A stretch of 64,000 nt of DNA. Origin: a virus. The stretch spans positions 1 through 64,000 of IMG/VR virus record IMGVR_UViG_3300006735_000026, one strand, 5' to 3'. The translations under genes and the position numbers were made by a program. Below the pieces are notes generated by a model. It had not been told where the DNA came from and made no database searches. It saw only the letters and a list, made by a program, of their open reading frames with translations. This document shows positions 27,398-40,600 of this stretch, in pieces (position 1 is the first letter of the stretch; the number at the start of each line of letters is the position of its first letter).

Positions 27398-28627
27398 TCA
27401 ATTTACAACGTTGATAGTACCATTCATCAGAGAATGAATAGTGCATTGATAATAAAGTGTGTTGGGAGCGTCCATGGGAACAGTCCAGTAGAGAACACTA
27501 GTTCCGCTACCAGTTTGACCAGTGGTATATGCGCTTCCGCTCAAACCTTGTGTGCTTTGAATTCTGAAGGGGTGTTGCCCACCATTAACAGAGTTATCAA
27601 ATGCATAAGTAAACCCTCTATGTACATAGACTGTAGGGTCATCTTGTGTGGTTGGGAATCCAGGACCACTGAATGTGAAGTGATTGGCACCATTAGCACC
27701 AATTTCCCACCAAGTAATAGGACTTCTAACAACTGTCCATTGAGTTCCGTTATAGAACAACGAATCACCCTGTACAATACCAGTTACATCCGTGTCTGTC
27801 AGAGCAGCAAGGGTTGTAGGAATAGTACCATCAAAATTAATTGTTAAAACATCACCTGTTACTGAGGTTGCGATGTTTGTACCACCAGAAATCGTGAGAC
27901 TATCTGTAACGGAATTTGCTGTAGTGCTACCAGTATCACCAGAGAATGTAGCAAACAGATTTTGATCTGCTCCACCGCCTCCACCGCCTGTTTGATCAGC
28001 AGGAACCCAATTGCTACCGTTCCAAGCAAGAACTTGATCGGCAGTTGGTGCTGATGTTGTAGTATCTACATCACTCAGAAGATTAATACTAGAATATTCT
28101 GTAAGAAGTTTTACTCTAGTATCGCCAACACCACCAGCGGTGATATTCATATTCACATAAGGATTATCATCACCATCAACAGTGAAGTAATAACCCGTAT
28201 AGGATGCTGCTGCTGGTGCGTTACCAAGAGCAGAATATTCATTTTTGTACTGAACTTTTGTAGGGAAGTCAATAACACCAGTTGAACCGTTAAAGGTATT
28301 AACGATACTTCCGTTACTAACAGTAAAGTTTCCAGTTCCGTTGGGAGTAATGGCAATATTCCCGTTGGCAGAAGATACAATATTGTTACCGTTAACATCC
28401 AGGTTAGCAGTAAGGTTTGTATAGTCAGAAGGTAAGAACGTCGTTCCGTTATACCTTAAGACTTGCCCTACAGCAGGATTGGTAACACTAACTGTTAAGT
28501 TAGTGCCGTTCCCTAATGCAGCATATACTTCATTGAAGTTGTCATTGATCTTGTCACCACCGACTCGTAGGGTATCACCTGTGTTATCATTAGCGGAGGT
28601 TCCAAGACCGAGTGTTTGTTTAGCCAT
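27398..28627 (-). CDS. short fibre-like virion protein with C-terminal cupredoxin-like domain (409 residues)
   Basis: The N-terminus (GTSANDNTGDTLRVGGDKIN, then DNFNEVYAALGNG) is typical of phage fibre attachment segments. The middle is Ser/Thr/Gly-rich beta repeat (NGNIAITPNGTGNFTV) with a Gly6 linker near residue 217. The last 100 residues look like a cupredoxin: VYVHRGFTYAF, His 352 in GGQHPFRI, then Cys 395, His 398 and Met 401 in YYQCTIHSLM. The C-x2-H-x2-M spacing is that of amicyanin rather than plastocyanin (C-x2-H-x4-M). The gene has its own late promoter at the end of the giant gene and is four bases from the 1380-residue gene. Confidence 0.85.
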   Translation of the reverse strand: MAKQTLGLGTSANDNTGDTLRVGGDKINDNFNEVYAALGNGTNLTVSVTNPAVGQVLRYNGTTFLPSDYTNLTANLDVNGNNIVSSANGNIAITPNGTGNFTVSNGSIVNTFNGSTGVIDFPTKVQYKNEYSALGNAPAAASYTGYYFTVDGDDNPYVNMNITAGGVGDTRVKLLTEYSSINLLSDVDTTTSAPTADQVLAWNGSNWVPADQTGGGGGGADQNLFATFSGDTGSTTANSVTDSLTISGGTNIATSVTGDVLTINFDGTIPTTLAALTDTDVTGIVQGDSLFYNGTQWTVVRSPITWWEIGANGANHFTFSGPGFPTTQDDPTVYVHRGFTYAFDNSVNGGQHPFRIQSTQGLSGSAYTTGQTGSGTSVLYWTVPMDAPNTLYYQCTIHSLMNGTINVVN

Positions 28628-28647
28628 TACTCGTAGGAATTTTTAGT

Positions 28648-28655
28648 TATTTATA
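28648..28655 (-). promoter_or_regulatory. perfect T4 late promoter (TATAAATA) containing the stop codon of gp7
   Basis: The minus strand reads TATAAATA, an exact match to the T4 late consensus, 21 bases before the ATG at 28627. The TAA within it is the stop codon of the 6181-codon gp7 gene. It is the best late promoter in the window. Confidence 0.7.
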
Positions 28656-31600
28656 GGATCTCTGGATCGATAACCTCTTCACCGTATAGGGAAAGATCTG
28701 GTGCAGTCCAATCATCAGGAACAGATGTTTCAACGATGACTTCTGGATTCTGATAACCAGAACCAGCATTGCTCATCTCAACACCCGCAACACCTACCAG
28801 TGCGCGTACTTGACCATCGAATCCAGAAATAGAGTCAAGTCTTACAGTAGGTCTAGATGTGTAGTTGGAACCGCCAGCGGTAACCTGTACCCTGTCAATG
28901 AATCCACTTGTCAGGTTCGCGGACGCTTGTCCGTCTTGCCCGAAGACAGATCCCAGATAATCGAATGTAATCAGGGAGTTTGAAGATTCAATCAGAGCAA
29001 CTTCTCTTGGTGATGTCTCACCTTGAATCTCGATAAAGTCACCAGATTCAATTGGCGGAACAACAGTTGCTGCTTCAACGTCTGCTTCAGAACCAACGTA
29101 GGAGAATGCGACGAATGTCGATCCAACACGAGGAATTTCTGAGAAGATAATTCTAGAACCAACAATTTCAAAACCAACACCAGGTTCCTGCAGAACACCA
29201 TTGATAGAAACAATAATGTTATTTTCAGGTCTAATGACGCTCGATTGAACACCATCAGTCAGTGTCAGTGAATAGAATACATCATTACGCTTGAGGTTGA
29301 AGGACTGACGTAAGGAGTCAAACTCAAACGAAATATCATCTAACTGTCTCAACTTACCAACATAGAATCCAGTGAAGGATGCGCCAGGATCAGGTGCTTC
29401 AGTGAATTGAATTTCATCAGAGAATGCTGTGAATGCATTCGTTGCACCAGGAGGTTGCAGAACACCATTGATAAAGATGAGCAAGTGACCAGCAGGATCA
29501 GGAAGATACTGTGTGCCATTGTCAGTGGTAAGTTTGAAGTTGGTTTGAGTGCCATCAAATCCTTTGAAAGCACGTTTTGTTCTTGCCTTCAGTTCAACCT
29601 TAGAAAGAACCGCTGCACGATATCCGTCAAGACCCTTGATAGAATCTTTAACATCAAATGTTCCACGAATATCACTCAGGTAGATTCTTCTGTTAAGACC
29701 AACTGGGCGAATATCCTGTACAAGAGCGGCAGCAGCGCCAGCAGTTGTAACCTTAGTGCTGATCGATGCATAACCAACAGGGAAACTGTTACCAACACCG
29801 TAATCACCAATCAGATCACCATTACTGAATGAACCAACAACTTCAGTGATGTAGATATAGTTGTTACCAAGATCAACTTCAGTAATAATACCGTAGTTGG
29901 AAGTATCTTGATTACCGTTAACAACCTTGTAAATTCTGTTGCCCACAGTGAATACATTCAATCCACTGACGATAGCAACTCCAAGTCTGATGTATCCTTC
30001 AGATGCGATTCTTTGACCCACCTGAACATCGAGACCAGCATACTTAGAAACATCCAGGTATTCTCTAGAGGACTCAGGATAGACAACCGAAGTCTTCTCG
30101 AAGGAACCGAGTAGCGACGGGGTATCTACTGTCAGAGTACCACCAGCATTGCTGGTTACTGCAGCTTGTGTCTTGAGGAATCCAGTAGGTGTAGCAGAAT
30201 TGCCACTTGTATATCCCTTGAATGGAATATCATTAGCGAAGTCACCTTTCAGATCAATTACATGCAATCTATCCTCTTCTGCACTGATTTGTGCAGTTGT
30301 GGAGTTTGTTGCACCGACGAGGGTATCTGTAACTGCCCAAGGACCAGCGGTAACACGAACATCAAGATACTTGTAGTTTGCATCTTCATGGAATCCATAA
30401 ACAACGCCAGTAACAGAAGGAGCACCTTGCTTGGTAACTACCTCACCCATAATGAATGGACCATCGGTGATAGTACCATCAATTCTAAATCTCTTATAAA
30501 CTTGAACAACCTTCGCTTCATTGACGGTAATACCTTCCAATTCAGCGTAAGAGTCACTGTTGAGACCGTAGATATAATCAGAACCTTGCAGACCACCAGC
30601 AATTCCGACAGGAATGTCTCTAACTCCATATGTCTTAGCGACCAAGGAAATGCCATTGACCTGAATAAGAGTTGTGTAGTAACTATCAGTTGTTAATTGC
30701 TCACGAATGATATTCAATCCATAACGAATAGATCTTTGAATAGTTGCCTTGGTGTAGTCACCTGCCTTAGTTGCATCATAGTAACTATAGAATCCAGCAC
30801 TGGTAGAAGGAGAAGTCAAAGTACCGTCGAGTGCTTGACCCATGAACCCTTCTAAGAGATTGATTGCATAGTTCTTAATGTTGTATTCAGTATCAGCGTA
30901 GAAGATTTCTCCACTGACTGCAGTGTATGGATCCAGAGCACCCTTATTGAGTTTTGCACCCCAGAGGTATGCACCAACGCTTCCATCACCAGTCCAGTTG
31001 TTTGCACCAGTAGCAGAGTTAACAATAACAGATGATCTGAGTGTAGAGAAACCAAATCCGAACGTTGTTGTGATATATGCTCTATACCAACCATCACCAT
31101 AAGGAACAGCACCAAATGCATCGCCTGTGATACCCCCTTGAGGAATAAACAGAGATCCTGTGGTTCCAGCGTTGAGATTGAGATCGAAGAAGATGTTCTG
31201 TTCAGAAGCAGCTCCAGGATCAAGGGTCAATTGGAATCTTACAGATTGAGATCCAGCAGTCTTGAAGAATACTGAATATGTGAATGTCTGAGTAGCATCG
31301 ATTCCAGCAGAACCTGTGTCAAAGGTTTCATTAGAAGTGTCAAACTTAACTGTGCCTGAGTCAAACGTTTCAAATGCAGTCAGACTGTAGTCTCTGAAAG
31401 TATCATGAACACCGCCATTTGAGTTTGCTGCGAAGAATTTCTCTGCAGTAACTGTAGCGTCAGGAGCAGCAATGCTGTTATTTGTAATCAGGAGTGAATC
31501 AACACCACCAAGATCATTCACCTGCCAGTTAGCAGCAAATGCCTCAGGATTAGTGAAGAGATTGATACCAGAAATTTGACCTGCGATGTTAGAAGTGATT

Positions 31601-34600
31601 GTTCTTGCCTTAGCAAGGATCTTAACGTTTGCAGGAGAAGTGTACCAATCGTAAGCAGAACTTACACCGCTAGTTGCGATAGTTCCTGTTGCACTAGAAG
31701 GTGCAGACAGAGTATCTGCTGCTGCCCATGCAGTGCCAGTAAATGCACCGACGTAGAGGATTTCATCTTCAGCATCCCAGTCGAGAACAGTTGCAGTTCC
31801 ACCACCGCTAGATGTAACCGTCTCACCAACTACAAAAGCACCAGTAGAAGCACTCAGAGTAATTGTATAAGCAGATACACTAACATCAACATCAGTAGTG
31901 ATCAAGTCATGTACGATATCATCAACTAAACCTTCAACAAAGGTGTCATAAGTCCATGCACCAACACCGAACTGTGCGATTGCTTGTGTGGAAATCTCTT
32001 CTTTGTAGTAGTTCTTGTTATACAGAAGATTCTTAGCAGCACTTCTTGCTTCATCCTTACCAGGTGCAAGGATAGCAACAGAGGTATCGACAAGATCTCT
32101 GATTCTGTAGATAACGTTGTTGATTGCTGTTGGGGTCAGGACATCACGGTATGCAGTCTGTGATGTGAATTGTGCTGCATACTGATCACCAGTTACAGCA
32201 GCGAATTGATCATACAGGAGATTTTGTACTGCTCTCTCAGCAAATGTCTTGAGTAATTCAATAGAGTAAATGGTAGCAAGTAACTCATTCTCAATGTGAT
32301 TGATAGTGAGGTTTGCATTCAGATACAATTCAATTGCTTGAATAGTGCTATTAGTACCACCAGTTTGAAGATCGGAGATAATGCTCAAGAGGATCAGTTT
32401 AAGATCTCTTTGGCAAGTTGCAGCACCATTAGAACCAGGATATGTCAATGCGCTGTAGTTAACACCATTCAGATCGTATGTAAATTCTTGAGTAGTGAGT
32501 CCAGTGATTTCTTCAGCAATATAATTTCTGTTGAAATAGATTCTATCAGCAGCAATTTCAAAGTCCTCATCAGTAGGAGCGATAATATCATTGATTGTTG
32601 TAATCAGCGTGTCAATAGCGGATTGTACGTTTGCACAGTTGCCACCATCTTGAGTGATACCCCAATCGCCAACAATGATTGCATCGGTATTAGTTTCATC
32701 GAGATCACCAGTAATCGCTTGCTTAGCATAATAACCTAAACGGTCATGTGCGTAGATTGACTGGAATGCCTGCAGTCTGATGTGTTGCAGTTCTCCATTA
32801 GCACCAACATAGAAGTTACCAGCAGTAATTGTATTTCTGTTACCACCATTTTCAATGTCATTAGCGATAGCATCGAGGATTTGTCCCAGGTCAGTCTTAC
32901 AACGGAGAGTACCATCGGTACTGCCACCATTCTGGTTTCTAGGCATATCCTGAGCGAGATCAGGATATCTTGCGATCATGTCTGCCGCTGCCTTATCGAC
33001 GATTGGTGTGCGGTTTGCACGGATCAAACCAGCAGCATCTCTGAATCTATACTGAGCATCACCATCAATTTGATTAGAATAAACCAGATCATTTACAGTA
33101 TCTTGATAACTGACTGTGAAGTCTGTTTCCAAGAATGCATCAACTGTTCCACCTTGGAATTCATATGCAGGTTCAACTTTGGTTACGCTTGCGAGGTGAT
33201 CGACAGGAGAACTCAGATTTGCGTTCTCAAGAGTATCAGTGATGATATCCATCAGGTTACCAACTGTGCTCCAGACATCAGCACAATCACCAGTGGTGTA
33301 ATCAAGAACCGTAACGGCATTTGCAGTTGCAGAAACAAATGTGTGTGCGTACTGCTGACCGACAGGTGAAGCACCAATATTAACAGTGATCGTAGTTCCA
33401 GTAACTGCTTTTACAGGGAGAACTGCATTGTATGCAGGATCAGGAGATCCATCACCAGCAATTGCACGAGGATATGCAGTTTGACGATCATTATTGTCTT
33501 GAGCACAAGTGAATGTGAGACTTTCTGTAGCAATACCAATTCTTGAAGCAGTTGTCAGAGAGTGAGATCCGATTGTAAGGACCAAATCACCTGATGCTGC
33601 ATCATAGGTTGTTGGTGCAGTGACATTGAACTGTGTGAAGGAACTTGTGGAAGAATCAGTGATTGTAGTATCAGTCTTCTGAGTCAGTCCATGAGAACCA
33701 GTAACAGTCCAAAGAGTATTTGTAATAATGTATTGTGCAATTTCTTTTGCTTTATCAAATGCCCAAACAGTTTCTACTTGCTCACCATCAACGTGATTGA
33801 TTGTGATAGGAGTTGTAGTTCTATTGACATACAGTGCTGCTGTATCCCAAATGTGACTATTACCACCATTGCGAAGGTCTTCAACCAACTCTTCAATAAC
33901 ATCTACAATATCATCTTCACAATTTACATTTCCGCCAGGAATTGCTAATGAAGGATATTGCTGAGTCAGTAAGTAAACAGTTTCCTTTGCAATGAAATCT
34001 TTGTTTGCAAGTAAGAGGTTTGCAGCATCATAATATCTCTGAGTCTTACCAGCGAATCCAGCAGGAGCGCCTGTAACTCTAGAAGTTGCAAGGATTGCAT
34101 CGTTATTGAATTCTTCACCCTTAGTGAATCCTTCAGAACCAGACCAATCATCAACATAGGTTTGACCTTCTGTACCATCAAAGTGAAGAAGTAACTTAGT
34201 ATTTGAATCACCTTGGAAGATGCCTGCTGGTGCAGTGAATGTACCAGTGTAACGAGCATTAGTAGAAACACGGAACTCATCGACATAACCAGGGAATACT
34301 GAAGCAGCGTTATAAGTAGCACCAATTCTAATTGGTTTGGTTGATCCATAGTTAGAAGCATCAGAGTAATCACTACCCTCTTGTGTTCCATTGAGGAACA
34401 TCTTAGTTGTACTACCGCTTCTGCTGATAGCAACGTGATACCAAGTTCCAGCAACTAAGTTTGTTGTACCAGTGATTGTAACACTACCATTGTTGTAGTA
34501 TTTCAGGTTTGCACCGTCGAGATACAGATATGGTGACAGTTCAGTTGCTGTTGTTCTGAAGTCAAAGAGTGTTTTACTTCCTGCAGCAACAGAGAGAGGT

Positions 34601-37600
34601 TTGATCCAAAGTTCAACTGTAAATGCACCTGTTCCGAAACCGAATTCGGTAGAGGTAGCGTAACTAATATACTCATCAACGGGGACTGCTCCAACATTAA
34701 CAGTGACTGTTGTAGAAGTAGTTGCGGTGATAGTAAGTGCCTGACCAGATGCAGGGTCAGTAGCACGAGGATATGTTTTATTGGAAGTGTTATTATCTTG
34801 ATCACAAGTAAATGTAATGCCATTGTCTGCAATGGTTACTTTATTACTAGTAGTCAGAGAGTGAGTTCCAATGTTAAGAACTAAGAGTCCTGAGAGAGCA
34901 TCATAAGTTGTTCCTGCTTGAGCAGTAAATGTTCCACTTGCACCAACAGATGCAGTGATTGCATTAGTGACACCACTAACAAAAGTATGAGGAGCAACGC
35001 CAGGAGAAAGTGCTAAACATGCAGTTCCATATCTCTCATTGTAAGTATTGAGACCTGCGCCAGCAGTAAAGGTTGCTGAATGATAATCTGCACCAGTAGA
35101 TTGAGTTCTACCAATCTTACCAAGATACAGGGTTCTTCTTGCTTGGTTGTAACCAATAACTTCTGCTTTAGTATCAGTGGTTCTGATTATCTGACCAGCA
35201 CCAAAGAATCCACTACCAACACTATCTTTGAATGTTAGTTTTCTAGTCTTACCAGGTTCATTTGCAAAGAAGTCAGCACTAGAAGTACCATATTCTAATT
35301 TGTAGTTACGAATAAATTCGTCTTGCTGAAGAGCACCAGATGCATTGTCGTAAGGGATTACGAAGTTATTGATAAGTTCGTTTGATGGGAAACGAATATC
35401 AAATGCAGTGGAGTTATCAGTGAAATCAACAATACTTACAGTTGATTTAGAAATATCATCTAAGACGATATTTGGATAAGTTTGTGATGTAATTCTGTTG
35501 AACAGCAGACCGAAGAAGGATGAACCTTCAGAGATGTTAACCTGTCCGATAAACTCTTGAGTTACAGGATCTTGATATGTCGCTGTAGATGTAATCTGAG
35601 CAACAACACCAGAAGATGCGCCGATGATAACATCGTTGAGTTCGATATCATAAAGACCAGGTGTCGATTGATATGTACCAGCAGTCTTGCTAAGAGTTAA
35701 GTCATCGGTGACAGAAATTTGTGTTCCGTAGATCGGAATATCTTCCTGTTGTGCTACTGGTTGAGTACCATCTTCACCCCTGGTTACACCAAGTGTTGTG
35801 GAATCAGATCCATCAGTAATAGTATTGACAGTAAAGATTTCAGATCCGAACTGATACTTTTGACCTTGGACAAATGTGCCAGCAGGAACAGGTGCATCTG
35901 CACCAGACGCAGTAGTTACAACTTCAAAGGTAGTAGTTGCAGCACCAATAGTGTAACGAAGATCGGCAAGAGGTGTTTCCTGACCTCTTTGCAGGTTGAT
36001 CTGTTCAACTTTAGCAGTATCACCTTGGAGATTAGTAACTGTCTCACCAAAAGCGAACAATCCAATGTTAGTGATTGGAGTATTAGTTGCCAAGTTAGCA
36101 GAGAATCCAGTTGCACCAACTGTGCAAAGTTCTCCGATAATGAACGTACCTTCAGTTACATAACCCTCAATGACATCACCAACAACCTTAGTTACAGTCA
36201 ATCTTGCTGTAGAAGATACACCGATCAGAGTATTACCTGTGTAAGGGAAGATACCACTTTGATTGGTGAATGTGAAACTTACCGTACTAATTTGATTTAC
36301 GGTAACATTTACATACTTGACGCTTGCAGGGGGTTGAGGTGGTTCGCTGAATACAATGGAATCTCCTTGAATTTCAAACGAAGTGTTTGGAGTTTGTGCA
36401 ACACCATTCAGAACAATCATCAACTGATTAGCGTTAGCAACAACGTTGCTACCAGAAACAGTCAGAGGGAATGCAATTCTTTCGCCATCAAACAGATTTG
36501 AAATATCATCAATACGCTGTACGACAGAAGTCAAGATGTTCTCTGAAGAGGTAAGTCTCTTCTGACGGAACAGAACTTCAGTATTATTGAACTCTGAATA
36601 CAGAGGTTCAACCAGCGAGAAGTTTTGAATGTTTGGAACGATTGATTCTCTTGCAAGTTCAACCGACTTAGTTAACTCAAAATCAGTAATCTTGTTAGGA
36701 ATTGAACCATACTCATTCAGATTCAACTCACCAAATACTTTGAACGAAGCGGGATGGACGTTCTTGATTAAGATATCCTTCCAATCGTCAATAGAGACAG
36801 AAGACTTAACAGCGTAAGAGAAGTCCTGATAGTAGTAAGAGTCTTGAATCTTTTGAATGATCTCAGAAGGCTTACCAACGTCATCAATAAATTGACCTGT
36901 AGTCTTGGTAATAGAACCAATCTCCAGAACACCTTTTGCGATCTTAAGATCACTAATGATACCAGAGGACTTAGAAATTACACCAGTTACTCTTTGATTT
37001 GCAGAGAAATCACCAGTGTAATCAACAATCTTAAGAATTCTAGGACCAACCTGCCAACCAGAGTTAGTAGAAACATAACCAGTCGCAGTTGCAGTCTCAA
37101 ATGTATCACCTTGATAAACCAACTCACCTTCAAGGAAAGTAGAAGTGATAACGTTTGCAGTTGCTGCAGCACCGAAAGATTCAGTCAGCAATGATTGTCT
37201 GCCAACACCAGCGTTAGCAAAGGTAATTGCATCACCAAGTTCGGCGTTAGCAGAAGTGATTGCAAGTTTTAACTGATCATCTTCCAGAGAGTTTGCACTA
37301 CCTGTGATTGCAAAGTAAGTTGTAGTAGAATTCAATCTACCCAAAGCACCTGCTGCCAGAGGGAAGTCAGCACCGTCACCAGTATCAGTTACTGTAAGAG
37401 TGACTTCAGATCCATTGACAATACCATGAGGGAATGCAAACTGCAGAAGACCCAAGTCAAGGTTAACAACATAGTTGAAAGAAGACTTCAGTGCAACTGC
37501 GGGTTCGGAAGAATAACCTGAACCAGGATCCTTTACAAGGATTTGATCAATACGACCATTTCTAATTGTTGCCTCAGCAATAGCACCAATACCACCGCCA

Positions 37601-40600
37601 CCTGTGATAACAACAGCAGGTGCCTGTGAGTAACCAGAACCAGGATTGGTAACAGTGATACTGTCAAGAATACTAGTAGATGTTAATTGTGCGTTGATCG
37701 GGAATGTGATCTCAGGACGCAGTGTATAGTCATGAGGATAATCATAACCAAAGTTGTTGTTCTTAAGTTTCTTAATCTTACCAACTTTATCACCTTTGGT
37801 GAAGATAGAAGCACCTGTACCGAAAGGAGGAATAACAACCTCCAACTCAGCACCAGATCCAGTCAAACCAGCACCCAAGATACCATCAATTGCTTCAATA
37901 TCAATCGTTGCTGTTGTATATCCTTTACCAGGAGAAGTAACAACAACTTCTTGAACTTGACCAGGGATCAGAACACCTTCAGAATCAGTGCCATCAGCAA
38001 CTAGGATAGAGACTAAACCGCCCTCACCATCTCCACCGATTGGAACGCCATTATACACACCAGGAGCGTATTCAGTACCAGGTTCGTTGATATCAACTCT
38101 TTCAATTTTACGAGAAGACTGAATGCCTGTTACGATAGGAAGTCTGGAGTAGAAACCACCAGCATTGACAATTCTGATGGAATCGATAGGACCAACTGCC
38201 TTTGTGGAAGAGGTGCTATAAGAAGATTGTGAAACTGTTGCGACACCTTCAGGTTCGTTGGGAAGTAAGAACTTAAAGACGTTATCGCCAGTAGTAATTG
38301 TACCACCAGAAGTATCTGTGACAGTAAAGGTTCCCAGATAGGGAGAATCAACAATATCAAGATAACTACCAGCAGCGATAGGAGACTCACTACCAGTTCT
38401 GGAAGGATCGAAGTAATATGAGATATTAGTTACAATATCACGATCAACTTTCAGTTTTACAGTAGGAGTGGGTTGTCCTTCACCAGTCAAACCAGGTGTT
38501 CCAATTCTCTCAATAGAGTTGAAGGAATATTCCAGTTTGAACAGATTATCTTTGGAGAACGACAGGTTTGCACCAGCCATAGAAGAGTGACTGAGATCAA
38601 ACAGATACTGGTGACCATAGTACATCTTCAAGACAGGAGACTTGACGAAGATGCTTACACCACCTGCTGATGTTGCAGGAGCAGTGATTGCTGCTGCGCT
38701 TAACTTGTATGTAAATTCCTTAGAACTTACTACGCGATCAACAGTGAATGATCCATCATATTCATCATATGTGACACCACCAGATTCTTGAGATGGGTTA
38801 CCATCAACATTAATATTCTCACCTGCTGTCAGATAATGCTTGTCAGCAGTAATTACATAAACTTCATCAGTATTAGCAACTGCAGTACATTGCAGAGTCT
38901 TGCTTAGAGTAGAAACTAAGGTGATCTTCAGAACACCAGTAAGGTTCGTAATCTGAGCAGTAGTAAATGCTGCATTGAATGAAATATCAGATGCTGTGAT
39001 GTTAACAACAGATCCAACGATGAAAGATGATGATCCAGAAACCTCTTCAATCTTAACACTGTAGAAATCAGTATTGAAAGGTTTAAACGTAGCGAAAGAA
39101 TCAAGATTCTGACCGCCACCTGCATTATATGTTCCGTCTAAATTATACTTGTCAAGATCAATATCGAATGTGCCAGGTGTAGTATTGTCAATCTTCTCAA
39201 AGATGTAATCTGTAATATCATTGATATCTTGAGGTACAGGACCAGTGATACCGTAAGTGCTTTGCTCTGCAAATTGCTCAGTAACCAGATTACCAGTATT
39301 CAGATCATCAGACCAAGCATTGTTATTGACAGCAACCAATACTTTATTATTGACTTTATCAACGCTTAAGATATATCCACTATTGACAAAAGTTCCTGCA
39401 GCATTGTTTAAACGCAGTTTTGCACCAACAGTGAAATTGAATGCTTGGTTGATAGTAAGTTCCTGAACATTGTCGATCTTGACAGTGTTAGTAACTTTCA
39501 TGTAATAACGGTTTCTGACAACTGCAGTTACCTTCAGTTTTTGAGATCCAGGTGAAGGTACTGTAGAAGTTCTAGAACTCCACTCATCAACAGCATATGT
39601 CAATGTCTCAGTGTCTTGTGCTAACGTAATTGTTGCATCGTCAAAGTCTAAAGTTTGCAGTCCAACATCACCCAGAGCAAGTCCGATATTAGTTACGGTA
39701 AGAGTTGATCCTGTGACAGGAGTGATAGCAGATCTACCAAAACCAATTCCAGTATTAGTTTGGACACCCTTATCACCAAGTCTTGCTGCATCGGAGTTTT
39801 TATCAGTTTTGATACCCCAACCGATGTAGTCAATGTAGTCATAACGATTCAGGTTAGTTGTAAACCAAGCGGTATCAACCCAACTGAACGCAAGACCGTA
39901 TGCACCAGAAGCAGGAAGTGCCGAGACATCGCTAGGAACTGTAGGAGTAACTGCTCTGTTTCTAAGTCTAATGTTGTCGAAGTATCCTTGGAACTGTTCG
40001 TTCTTACGGAACTGTCCAAGAGTTGTGCTTCTACCAGGAATATTACCGAAGAACAGATCTTTGTTTCCAAGACTGGTGCTTGCAATAGTACCAGTGAATA
40101 CCTGAATACCATTGATGTATCCAGTGAAACTATTACCAGATTTCTGAACTGCAACAAATTGCCAGGTATTATCGGCAAACATAGTTGTCGATACTGACTG
40201 TAGTGCGCTACCTGCAGAATTAAGAGCAGTTGTGTTATTTGTAACAACTAATTCCAGTTTGCCACTAGAAAGATCATAGTACAACCAGAGACCACCAGTA
40301 GAAACGGTAGCATCGCCAATCGCCATCAATGTGACTTGAGTTTGACTATGAGTATTGTACTCAGAACCATTCTTATAGACCATGAATTCACAGGTCCAGT
40401 CATCATTCAACTTAGTTCCAAGTTGTGCCGCAGGAATCTTGATATTTGCATTTTCCCATACAGAAGGAGATGCAGTTTGATATGCAGGCATGTATGCCGC
40501 ATTTGCAAGATACTGAATTGCACCATTGGTTCCAGTATATGTGGCAGTGTAGTGAGAACAACTATCACCAGTTTCACCAGATTCAAAAGCGAAGATGAAT

